Assembly: GCF_000223375.1 (NCBI RefSeq)
Contig: NC_017384.1
Span: 2,296,501 to 2,360,500 of the forward strand
Origin: Ketogulonicigenium vulgare WSH-001
Lineage (GTDB): Bacteria > Pseudomonadota > Alphaproteobacteria > Rhodobacterales > Rhodobacteraceae
DNA length: 64,000 nt
Reading direction: 5' to 3'
Part shown: positions 17,108 through 25,141 of the stretch, in pieces
Layout: every line of letters begins with the position of its first letter
Position numbering within the stretch: position 1 is the stretch's first letter
Program-made: the position numbers and the translations under genes
Notes under the pieces: generated by a model
What the model was told of the DNA's origin: nothing
Database searches by the model: none
The model's input: only the letters and a program-made list of their open reading frames with translations

Positions 17108-18529
17108 CAGCGGCCGCCAATCACCAAAACCAAAGGCCATGTAATCACGGGCGTAGGCCTCGCGCGCCAGACCCTCTAGCGCGGGCGAATAGATCCGCGC
17201 CAAACGCGCGGCGTGGGGGTCGGGCTGCGGCTGCAGGTCAGGTGGGCTGCTATGGCCGATCTGCATGCTGATCAGCGCCAGACCCTCGGCCAATTCATCC
17301 TCGCGCAGCACCATATCGGGCACGACGAATTGCGCGAAACCTTGCAGCAAGTTCGCCTGCGAGGCCCAAGACGGGTCGATGCGCAGCGCGGTCTGGCTGG
17401 ACAGGTTCGCTTTCAGGAAACCTAGGAAAATCTTGAACGCCTCGGCATGGAGCAGATCATCGGCATGGACGATGACATCGCCCTCAGGGATCGGCATGTT
17501 GAACTGGCGGACCAGATTGTTGCGGATCTGGCGGAAACCTTGGCCATCTTCGCATAGGATATGCTGGCAAAACGCATCATGGGCGCGCGCCAACGGGTGG
17601 CGCAGCACGGTGAAACTACGATGACCGGGGCGCGCCAGCATCCACTGGCGCATACTGCGCATGGTGAAATCCTGTATCGGCGCGACGTTATCCAATGCCT
17701 GCAACCACCCCACCACCTGATCAACCGGCCCCGAAAGAATGGGAAGATACAACAGATTGCTTTTACCAGCGGCGATATAACCCGGCACGCCCGGGCCACG
17801 ACGGGGTTCAAAATTCGGGGTGCGCGACAGGTTGAAACGATCCAGCCGCGCCAGCGATTGCTCCATTTCGGCGAAGTTTTCGACCTTGTCAGCGATATCT
17901 TCGGGGTTTTGCTTTTTCACCTTCTGGTCGAGCATTTCAAGCCGCCCTGCGACGCCCAAGAAAGCGGCCAGCCCGTTCAGCACCTGCAGATCATGCAAAT
18001 CGTCGTAATCGATGTAAAAGGCGGTCTGGCCGGTGACCTGCAACCCGTGCATCAGGGTCAACTGGAATTCCTGATGCGCCTGCAAATGCGCCTCGAACTC
18101 GGGACTGTCAAAGCTGACCACCTCGCGGCGCGCCTTGGTGATATTCGTCACTTTCCACTGGCCGGTCGCCGACGCGATCTTGCGGCTGATATAGCTATCG
18201 ATCGGGTTGCGGGTCAGGATGATCTTTGCGACCTTTGGGTCAGGCAGGATTTTCCCCAAAACGCGGGGGTCGTGATTGCTGAAAAAACGAAATCCTTGCA
18301 ACACGCCATCTGGCTTGCCGCGTATTTTTTTCAACAGCGGCGCAGGATCGTCCAGGCGATCCTCATAACTGATACCCAACAGCTCGGTCAGATTGGGATA
18401 GCCGATGAACTGCGAATTGAACGCCTCGCCCAGACAGGCGACACCGGGAATTGTGTTCAAATTCGTCTCGAGGAAGTTCGATCCCGTGCGCATTTCGGCA
18501 AATACGACAAAGCTGTCAAAATCGGGCAT
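17096..18529 (-). CDS. Sulfotransferase family protein with second sulfotransferase-like half
   Basis: The protein has 477 residues, nearly twice a single bacterial sulfotransferase domain. Such enzymes move sulfate from PAPS to a glycan, lipid or protein. The N-terminal half carries the 5'-phosphosulfate loop FAEMRTGSNFLETNLN (residues 9-24) and a 3'-phosphate motif TRNPIDSYISRKIAS (about 106-120), as in NodH/Stf0-like enzymes. The C-terminal half contains FTVLRHPLARAHDAFCQHI (about 309-327), like the sulfotransferase-2 family, but no clear second phosphosulfate loop. It may therefore be a degenerate or acceptor-binding half. It is followed downstream by no gene on the same strand and is preceded by the GT14-like gene three bases away, so both are probably in one transcript. 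Confidence 0.75.
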   Translation of the reverse strand: MPDFDSFVVFAEMRTGSNFLETNLNTIPGVACLGEAFNSQFIGYPNLTELLGISYEDRLDDPAPLLKKIRGKPDGVLQGFRFFSNHDPRVLGKILPDPKVAKIILTRNPIDSYISRKIASATGQWKVTNITKARREVVSFDSPEFEAHLQAHQEFQLTLMHGLQVTGQTAFYIDYDDLHDLQVLNGLAAFLGVAGRLEMLDQKVKKQNPEDIADKVENFAEMEQSLARLDRFNLSRTPNFEPRRGPGVPGYIAAGKSNLLYLPILSGPVDQVVGWLQALDNVAPIQDFTMRSMRQWMLARPGHRSFTVLRHPLARAHDAFCQHILCEDGQGFRQIRNNLVRQFNMPIPEGDVIVHADDLLHAEAFKIFLGFLKANLSSQTALRIDPSWASQANLLQGFAQFVVPDMVLREDELAEGLALISMQIGHSSPPDLQPQPDPHAARLARIYSPALEGLAREAYARDYMAFGFGDWRPLSAI

Positions 18530-18532
18530 TGA

Positions 18533-20224
18533 TCACCTTGGTAGATAGGGCTTTGGGCGTGCTTTGCCCGCGGCGCGCGCCGTCGGGGTCAGATCGCCCA
18601 TTAAATAGGGGTGCATTCCGGAATTCTTCAGCTCTTGCAGGAACTCGCTGAGACCTTCAAGCTCATAGAGCGGCGGCAGATCAGTCAGCGAGACATGCCC
18701 CGCGCCGATATTGACCATCGCCTCTTGCATGACGGCGCGATAGTCGATCAGGAATTCAGACAGCGACCAAACCCGCACCCGCGTGCGCGACCAGTCCGAT
18801 CGCAGCGCCTCGATATGTTCGGCCTCCAGCTTTTGCAGCTCGGCCGCCTGCGCGCGGATGCGTTCGGCATTGGCGCCCGCGCGGAACATCGGCACGATCC
18901 AAGCGCCTGAAATCACGCAGATACTGGCGTTTCTGTCCTTGGCAATCGCCCAGGTGATCGCCTGATTATCTGCCGGGCCAAATTGAAAGACCTGCCGCTC
19001 GCCCCGGGTGTTCCAGATCAGGTTCGTCAGGAACATCGCTGGGTTATAATCGCGCAGCGGCGCGCTGTCGGACATACTGCCTGCGAAAATCGACACGCCG
19101 CCCGCGAATTCAACGCGTTCAGGCCCGAACAGATGGCCGTGGACGCGCCCGCCTGCGGTCTGTTGCAGCCATGGCTCGAACCCTTGGATGACCTCAGAGA
19201 ACCCTTCGAACACGGCATAGGGGGCGGCGGTCAGGATGTCGCGGCGCCCGGTCGCGGGAAAGCGGCTTTGCATATAAAGCCCGATCCGCCCACGTCCGCG
19301 CCGATCCGAAGCGCTGGCAAAGAGCCGGTCGATCTTACCCGGATCTGGCAAACCGCGGTCCGGATCGACGGGGCGATCCTCCAAAAAGGTAGTGTACAGA
19401 ACATCTGCACGCGGCCATGCCTTGCGCGCCATAAAGCAGTTCGAGCGGCGCAGCAGCTGCAGGTGATCGTCATAGAACACGGCAGGCCGTCCCTGCCGGT
19501 CGAATTTCGCCAGCGTCAGCGAGGCGCTTTCGATCTGTTTCGAATGCAGCCGCACCAAGGTCTGGAAATAGCTTTCATCCGGAATCCACACCCAGCGGAA
19601 ATAGCTATCAAATTCGCGCCGGCGCGGATCGTTCACAATCGCATCCAGCGTTGTGCGCGTCAGGCACCACCATTGCGCCCCCAGATGCGGTACGATCCCC
19701 GCCGGCATACGCCGTTTGATCCGCAGCAAGCGCTGCGAGCCGACCGCAATATCAAACAGCCGCCGCTGATAGCGCCACGAGAATGGAAACCGCAGGGAAA
19801 AACGTTCATCCGACAGACCGCCGACGATCCACGGCACCTCGGCGGTGGTGGCGCTTTCTATGAAATCAACACCCGGACGCTCATCCAAAAACGCCTGCAA
19901 TTCCGCCGATGGACGTAGCGGCAGGCAAGAGCCTGAACTGAGCAGGATACGTGTCGCCTCGGGAAAGCGGCGCAGCATGACGTCGGATGCCGCCAGCGTC
20001 GCATCAACGATCCCCCATTGCCCCCATTCGCAGGCTTTGCGCGGGGCAAAAGCCACCCGATCCCCCAAATCGGCGATATCGGTGACAAAAGCATCATAAA
20101 TTCCGCGCGGCACTTTTTTATCGATGTGCACAACGACCGGACTACCGCCACGCACCCAGAACCGCACCAATTGGGCCACACGGTCAAAGTCGCGATGCGC
20201 CAGCATGACAATACCAAGGGTCAT
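18533..20224 (-). CDS. GT14-like (core-2/I-branching type) glycosyltransferase with C-terminal extension
   Basis: The protein has 563 residues. The N-terminal part (1 to about 270) resembles the Branch/GT14 family of beta-1,6-N-acetylglucosaminyl- or xylosyltransferases: GIVMLAHRDFDRVAQLVRFW, VVVHIDKKVP, RILLSSGSCLPLRP and GAQWWCLTRTTLDAI, with WIPDESYFQTL. The C-terminal 290 residues form a second domain I recognise only as a Rhodobacteraceae-type extension (possibly DUF5928). It contains FLTNLIWNTRGERQVFQFGPADNQ. The start was chosen at 20224 because it overlaps the stop of the upstream gene as ATGA. The longer frame would reach into that gene. The acceptor and sugar are unknown. Confidence 0.78.
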   Translation of the reverse strand: MTLGIVMLAHRDFDRVAQLVRFWVRGGSPVVVHIDKKVPRGIYDAFVTDIADLGDRVAFAPRKACEWGQWGIVDATLAASDVMLRRFPEATRILLSSGSCLPLRPSAELQAFLDERPGVDFIESATTAEVPWIVGGLSDERFSLRFPFSWRYQRRLFDIAVGSQRLLRIKRRMPAGIVPHLGAQWWCLTRTTLDAIVNDPRRREFDSYFRWVWIPDESYFQTLVRLHSKQIESASLTLAKFDRQGRPAVFYDDHLQLLRRSNCFMARKAWPRADVLYTTFLEDRPVDPDRGLPDPGKIDRLFASASDRRGRGRIGLYMQSRFPATGRRDILTAAPYAVFEGFSEVIQGFEPWLQQTAGGRVHGHLFGPERVEFAGGVSIFAGSMSDSAPLRDYNPAMFLTNLIWNTRGERQVFQFGPADNQAITWAIAKDRNASICVISGAWIVPMFRAGANAERIRAQAAELQKLEAEHIEALRSDWSRTRVRVWSLSEFLIDYRAVMQEAMVNIGAGHVSLTDLPPLYELEGLSEFLQELKNSGMHPYLMGDLTPTARAAGKARPKPYLPR

Positions 20225-21230
20225 GCCCAATTCCCCTTGGACATCAGGCCCAGCACTTCCAGCTGCCGCCAATTGATATAACGCACGCTTTGATCCGACC
20301 ACAGCCGCGTGTCATCATCCAGCGTCTCGGTATAGGCGCGATATTCGGCCCCCCCGCGATAGTGTTCGGCACGCCCAGCCTCTTCGGTTGCGCGCGCGAC
20401 CAAGGTGCCGACGAATTTCGTATGGATCAGCACACCTGACGCCTTTTCCCCACCCCAGCTATCGTAAACCAGATTCAGCCCCGCGGCAAAAGCATATGGG
20501 TCGAGCTGACATAGACCATATGCGAGGCCCATTTAACCAATGGTATCTTGTTCAGCGCCGGCGCACCGATGGGATTATCGCTAAAAAAAGCACGCGCCCG
20601 CACACCCCCCTGAATCCAAAGGTTTTTCAGGCGCGGGTTGCGGCTGATCGCATAATTGCCGCTGTCGAACCATGGCGCAACTTCCAGCGGGTTCTGGCCC
20701 TCGCGATAGGTGGCGGCTGCAATCGGCCCCTCGGGATAGGTGTCCAGCAGCATGGCGGAAAATGACCGCAGCTCTAGCGCGTCCAGCCAGTCCGTCAGCG
20801 CGCGCAAGGGGCGCGTATCGCAATGGGGATAGACCAGCAATTCATCCGCATCGACCGTGATGATCCAATGTCCCGTGCCATAGCGGCGCGAAATATCATT
20901 CATCCAATCAATACCATAGCGCGCCCGCGCATAGCTGGCATTGGTTTGGAACAGCGACAGATCCGGCTGATCGCGCAAATATTCCACCGTGCCATCATCC
21001 GAGCCGTTATCAATGACCAGAAAATGGCCGACGCCCATTTTGCGGTAATAATCCATGAAATATGGCAGGCGGACGCGTTCATTGCGCACTGTGGTGACAA
21101 GCAAGATCGCATCGGGCGCGATCTGCGCCGTGCGGTCCATTGTCAGCTTCAGGTCCCGCCCGCGGATCCGTGCCCGCAGCAGCCCCAGCAGTCGCTGATT
21201 TCGAAGTCGCCAGGTATCAAGAATTGGCAC
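20221..21230 (-). pseudogene. GT2-type glycosyltransferase, broken by a one-base frameshift
   Basis: Two overlapping minus-strand frames together match the intact neighbour at 21346-22371 end to end. The first (21230-20475) carries LVIDNGSDDGTVEYL and the DxD-containing VDADELLVYPH, and ends at MLLPRG. The second (from about 20480 to 20221) resumes with LNLVYDSWGGEKASGVLIHTKF and ends INWRQLEVLGLMSKGNWA. The neighbour reads HSALPARLNWFYNEAGE at the same place, so a single missing G in the CGGGG run at 20479-20482 explains the break. The N-terminal start is uncertain: GTG at 21230, or ATG at 21140 in line with the family core. It could be a true pseudogene, a sequencing error or a frameshifted expressed gene. 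Confidence 0.85.
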
Positions 21231-21345
21231 GGTTCAATTGTCCGGGGGTCAGGGGCATTCACAAAACACACTGGCAGGTCACAAGAAAGATACAAAAACT
21301 TAGCATAAACGGCATTTTGCCCGGATTTCTATTTAAAAGCGAGCG

Positions 21346-22371
21346 TCATATCCACCCGCCTCGCGATAGCAAACCCAGCGCCTCTAGTTGCCGCCAACTG
21401 GTCAAACGTGTCGAATGTTCTGACCATAGCGTAGGATGCTGGGTCAGCGCCGCATGATAATCACGATATTGCGCCGGACGGGCAAAATGCTGCCCACGTT
21501 GTAGCTCTTCGGCGGATTTCGCGACGATCGTATCCATGAACTTCGTGTGCAGCAGCACACCCGAGGGCATTTCCCCAGCCTCGTTATAGAACCAATTCAG
21601 CCGCGCAGGCAGTGCCGAATGGGTCGAATTGACGTAAACATAATCACGATGCCAAAAGATCAGCGGTACTTTGGTCAGTGTTGGCCCTTTTTGCGGCGCA
21701 TCTGAAAAAAAGACACGCGATCGCACGCCGCCCTGTATCCATAGATTCTGCATCTTGGGTTGCACTGCGATGGTATAATTGCCGGCATCGAACCACTGGA
21801 GTTGATCCAGCGGGTTGCGCGCAGAGGCAGCACTGCCCAGCGGGCCTTTGGGGTAAAGATCCAGCATCATCGCGGGAAAGCGATCCAATCCCTGCCCGCG
21901 CAGCCAATGCGTCAGCGCATAAAGATCGCGCGTCTCGTAATAGGGATAGATCAGCAGCTCATCCACATCCAGCGTCAGGCACCAGTGGCCGTGGCCATAG
22001 CGCGCCAACAAAGATGTGGCCCAGTCCAGACCGAAGCGCGCATTGCGATAGGCCGCATCTGTAACCCACAGCGAAACATCGGGTTGCGCGGCCAGATAAT
22101 CACGCGATCCGTCGTCAGAGCCGTTATCGACACATAGGAAATGGCTGATTCCGCGCTGCCGGTGATGTTCCAAAAAATGCGGCAACCGCTGCATTTCGTT
22201 GCGCAGCACAACAACTGCCAGAATGTCATCCGCACCGATAGCGGCGGTGCGATCGTACAGCGGGCGCATCACGCCGCGTGACTTCAGCGACCGGCGCAGC
22301 AACCGCCTGCGCCGCAAATCCAAACGGATATTATGATCGGCCGCAGCGATTTTCTGCTGCAGCCGACCCAT
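21346..22371 (-). CDS. GT2-type glycosyltransferase (glycosyltransferase family 92/2-like)
   Basis: This 341-residue cytoplasmic or membrane-associated glycosyltransferase has a GT-A fold. Visible motifs are VVVLRNEMQRLPHFLEHH (nucleotide-sugar strand), LCVDNGSDDGSRDYL, the metal-binding LTLDVDELLIYPYYE, and the C-terminal GVLLHTKFMDTIVAKSAEE and TSWRQLEALGLLSRGGWI. It is a clear paralogue of the frameshifted gene just downstream, suggesting tandem duplication. The start is placed at ATG 22371, since the longer frame would overlap the galU stop and use a TTG. It lies directly behind galU on the same strand. Acceptor and donor sugar are unknown. Confidence 0.83.
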   Translation of the reverse strand: MGRLQQKIAAADHNIRLDLRRRRLLRRSLKSRGVMRPLYDRTAAIGADDILAVVVLRNEMQRLPHFLEHHRQRGISHFLCVDNGSDDGSRDYLAAQPDVSLWVTDAAYRNARFGLDWATSLLARYGHGHWCLTLDVDELLIYPYYETRDLYALTHWLRGQGLDRFPAMMLDLYPKGPLGSAASARNPLDQLQWFDAGNYTIAVQPKMQNLWIQGGVRSRVFFSDAPQKGPTLTKVPLIFWHRDYVYVNSTHSALPARLNWFYNEAGEMPSGVLLHTKFMDTIVAKSAEELQRGQHFARPAQYRDYHAALTQHPTLWSEHSTRLTSWRQLEALGLLSRGGWI

Positions 22372-22387
22372 TAGCCCCGAGGTCTGA

Positions 22388-23287
22388 TCAGACCGTTGCA
22401 CCAAGTTCGTCGTTCACGATGTGGCGCAGGTAATCAGCCAGCTCTTCGCGCAGCTCGGGATGGTTCAGGCCGAAATGCACCGTCGCCTGCAAGAAACCCG
22501 CTTTCGATCCGCAGTCAAAGCGCTGACCATCGAAACGGTAACCGCAGACCTTGCCACCTTTGGCGAATTCGGCGGCAATGGCGTCGGTCAATTGAATCTC
22601 GCCACCTGCGCCGGGTTTGATCTCGGTCAGGTTCTGCAAAACACGCGGCGACAGGATATAACGGCCGATCACCGCAAGGTTCGACGGCTCGGTGCCCAGC
22701 TTTGGCTTTTCAACCATGCCCTTGGCCTCGACCAGACGGCCCTCGCCAGCTTTCACATCCAACACGCCATAGGAAGAGATCATCGAATCGGGCACTTCCA
22801 TCGTCGCAACGAGGCAGCCTTCATTGCCGATCTCTTCATAGGCTTCGACCATCTGCTTGAGGCACGAGGGCTGCGCCGCGATCACATCATCAGGCAGGAT
22901 AACGGCAAAGGGCTCGTCCCCGATCAGCTTGGACGCACAGGCAACCGCATGACCCAGACCTAGCGCCTTGTGCTGGCGCACATAGGCAATGGCGCCGCTG
23001 TCCATATTGCTGGGGGCCAGCGCCTCAAGCAGCTTGGTTTTACCGGCGTCCAGCAGGGCGCGCTCAAGTTCAGGGTTCTGGTCGAAGTAGTTTTCCAGCG
23101 CAGATTTACCGCGCGCAGTGACGAAGATGAAATCGGTAATACCGGCCTCGCGGGCCTCGTCGATCGCATATTGGATCAAGGGGCGGTCAACCAGCGTCAG
23201 AACTTCCTTTGGCACGGCCTTGGTAGCGGGCAGAAAACGGGTACCCAGACCTGCGACGGGGAATACAGCTTTGCGAACTTTCCTCAT
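22388..23287 (-). CDS. galU: UTP--glucose-1-phosphate uridylyltransferase
   Basis: This 299-residue cytoplasmic enzyme makes UDP-glucose from UTP and glucose 1-phosphate, feeding exopolysaccharide, LPS and osmoprotectant pathways. The nucleotide-binding start is KAVFPVAGLGTRFLPATKAVPKEVL. Later signatures are FIFVTARGKSALENYFD, FAVILPDDVI, GMVEKP and GGEIQLTDAI. The start at 23287 places the glycine-rich loop near residue 13, as in the family. The 3' end reaches the GT2 gene with only 16 bases between them. Location in the glycosyltransferase block suggests it supplies that pathway. Confidence 0.97.
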   Translation of the reverse strand: MRKVRKAVFPVAGLGTRFLPATKAVPKEVLTLVDRPLIQYAIDEAREAGITDFIFVTARGKSALENYFDQNPELERALLDAGKTKLLEALAPSNMDSGAIAYVRQHKALGLGHAVACASKLIGDEPFAVILPDDVIAAQPSCLKQMVEAYEEIGNEGCLVATMEVPDSMISSYGVLDVKAGEGRLVEAKGMVEKPKLGTEPSNLAVIGRYILSPRVLQNLTEIKPGAGGEIQLTDAIAAEFAKGGKVCGYRFDGQRFDCGSKAGFLQATVHFGLNHPELREELADYLRHIVNDELGATV

Positions 23288-23401
23288 TGGAAATCTCTCT
23301 CTGTTCTTTAAAATCGTGCCTGTTGTCAGGCTAATGTTGTAACGCTTTTGTGCGGCAATCAAGGCCGCCCGTGGCCCACCGCAAAAAGGTGGATCACAGT
23401 C

Positions 23402-24202
23402 TTAGTTAAGGCCCATCTGAAACAGCATTGTTTCAATACGCGGCACGTCTTCGGGATTGTTCAGCTCCCAAAAGGCGCGACCGCGTGCCTCGACTTCGAC
23501 GCATAGAACGGGCACGCCGATATCGAGGAAGCGTAATTGCTCAAGCCCCTCCAGATCCTCGAGGGCCGAGGGCGCCGCAGCGATATAGCGCTGCAACGCC
23601 GCCGGGCGATAGGCATAGACACCGACATGGTGAAACACAGGTGTCTCGTCATCATCGGCATAGGTTTTCCCGCGATAGGGAATCACTTCCTTCGAGAAAT
23701 AGAGCGCGCGTTTATCGGCGGCGAAAACGACGGTCGTGCCGCCCACACGGCCCGCGCGGCGATCCTCAAGAAAACCATTTAGCGCGGCGCCATGGGTCCG
23801 CAGTACGGGCGTTGCGACGTCAAACTCGGGCGCGGCGCGCAGCTGTGCAACCAGCTCTTCGACGAACCAGGCCGGGGTCAACGGCGCGTCGCCTTGCAGG
23901 TTCACCACGATATCATACTGGGCCGCCAGCACGTCCAGCGCCTCGGCGCAGCGCTCAGTTCCATTGCGGCAAGTGGTGGCGGTCATGACGACTTCGGCAC
24001 CGAAACCCTCGGCGGCGGCCTTGATGCGCGCATCGTCGGTGGCAACGACCACGCGGTCCACGCCGCTGGCCGACATCGCAGCCAGCCACGAGCGTTCGAT
24101 CAGCGTTTTTGCAGTGCCATCCGCGCCCTTTAGCGCAACCAGTGGCTTGCCAGGGTAGCGCGTTGACGCGAATCGCGCGGGAATTACGACCAGAACGGAC
24201 AT
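23402..24202 (-). CDS. kdsB: 3-deoxy-manno-octulosonate cytidylyltransferase (CMP-KDO synthetase)
   Basis: This 266-residue cytoplasmic enzyme activates KDO as CMP-KDO, needed for the LPS inner core and for the KDO linker of group 2-type capsules. The start VLVVIPARFASTRYPGKPL is diagnostic. Later conserved parts are VVVATDDARI, TCRNGTERCAEAL, VVNLQGDAPL (usually QGDEP; here Ala replaces Glu) and HVGVYAYR. With an unusual Asp-Ala in the metal-binding GDEP motif the enzyme may still work, but this is worth noting. It is 8 bases from cysQ and close to galU, so it may be the capsule-type (KpsU-like) copy. Confidence 0.93.
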   Translation of the reverse strand: MSVLVVIPARFASTRYPGKPLVALKGADGTAKTLIERSWLAAMSASGVDRVVVATDDARIKAAAEGFGAEVVMTATTCRNGTERCAEALDVLAAQYDIVVNLQGDAPLTPAWFVEELVAQLRAAPEFDVATPVLRTHGAALNGFLEDRRAGRVGGTTVVFAADKRALYFSKEVIPYRGKTYADDDETPVFHHVGVYAYRPAALQRYIAAAPSALEDLEGLEQLRFLDIGVPVLCVEVEARGRAFWELNNPEDVPRIETMLFQMGLN

Positions 24203-24210
24203 TGATTTAT

Positions 24211-25002
24211 TCAGGCTTTCAGCTCGACACCGGGGGCAGCGGCAATGAAAAAGGGATTGGCGAAACCGGCCTTGCCATAGGTCAGCGGGCTGTGATCGTC
24301 AAAGTTCAGCACAGTGCCGCCCGCACCGCGCAACACAGCATCCCCCGCCGCCGTATCCCATTCCATGGTGCGGCCTAGACGGGGGTAAAGATCAGCCTCG
24401 CCGGTCGCGACAAGGCAGAATTTCAGCGATGATCCGGCGCTGGTCATATCGCGCACGGCGTATTTCGCGATGTAATCATCGGTCGCCTGATCGCGGTGCG
24501 ATTTCGACGCAACAACCATCAGCGCCGCATTATCAGGCGTCGAAACCGTCAGCGCCTGCACCGGGCCCGGCGTATCGCCGAAGGGGCCGATTTCCTCGAC
24601 CGAAGTGCCATCGGCCTGCGTATAAAACAGGCGGCCTTTCGCGGGCGCATAGACCACACCGCGCACTGGCACGCCGTCTTTCACATAGGCAATATTCACC
24701 GTGAAATCGCCGCGACGCTGAATAAACTCTTTCGTACCATCCAGCGGATCGACGATCAGGAATGTGCTTAAACTTTGACCATGCGTCGCGGATTGCTCTT
24801 CAGTGACCAGCGCAACGTCTGGAAAGGCGGCACGCAGGCCCGCCGCGATCACTTTATCGGCAGCTTCATCCGCGGCGGTTACGGGACTTTCGTCGGATTT
24901 AAGGCTAACGCCCAGATCTTCACCCTCGTAAATGCGGAGAATTTCGGCACCTGCTTGCAAAGCAAGGCTGCGCATCTGTTGCGTCAGCGTCTCAAAGTTC
25001 AC
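24211..25002 (-). CDS. cysQ: 3'(2'),5'-bisphosphate nucleotidase
   Basis: This 263-residue Mg2+-dependent phosphatase removes the 3'-phosphate from PAP, the by-product of PAPS use. Metal-binding motifs are VTEEQ, LIVDPLDGTKEFIQRRGDFTVNIAYV and MEWDTAAGDAVLRGAGG. The start is read as GTG at 25002, with a G-rich stretch upstream. An ATG further upstream would add 33 Cys/His-rich residues unlike the family. The neighbourhood with a sulfotransferase is informative, since sulfotransferases release PAP, which inhibits them and must be degraded. It is divergent from the permease gene. Confidence 0.92.
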   Translation of the reverse strand: MNFETLTQQMRSLALQAGAEILRIYEGEDLGVSLKSDESPVTAADEAADKVIAAGLRAAFPDVALVTEEQSATHGQSLSTFLIVDPLDGTKEFIQRRGDFTVNIAYVKDGVPVRGVVYAPAKGRLFYTQADGTSVEEIGPFGDTPGPVQALTVSTPDNAALMVVASKSHRDQATDDYIAKYAVRDMTSAGSSLKFCLVATGEADLYPRLGRTMEWDTAAGDAVLRGAGGTVLNFDDHSPLTYGKAGFANPFFIAAAPGVELKA

Positions 25003-25141
25003 GACCGGACCCCAGTGTTGCCTACAATCACAGCGGCATTTATGATGCGTTATACATCTGTCGGCAAGGAATACAGATGCAACCGCCCGAAAAAGCGGCA
25101 AACCCGCCGACAGACCGTGATCTTGGATCAGGAGAGCCGTG

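Noticed and set aside
20475..20490. Phase-variable glycosyltransferase by poly-G slippage
   Set aside because: The run has only four G in this sequence, too short for usual slipped-strand switching. A fixed frameshift or sequencing error is simpler.
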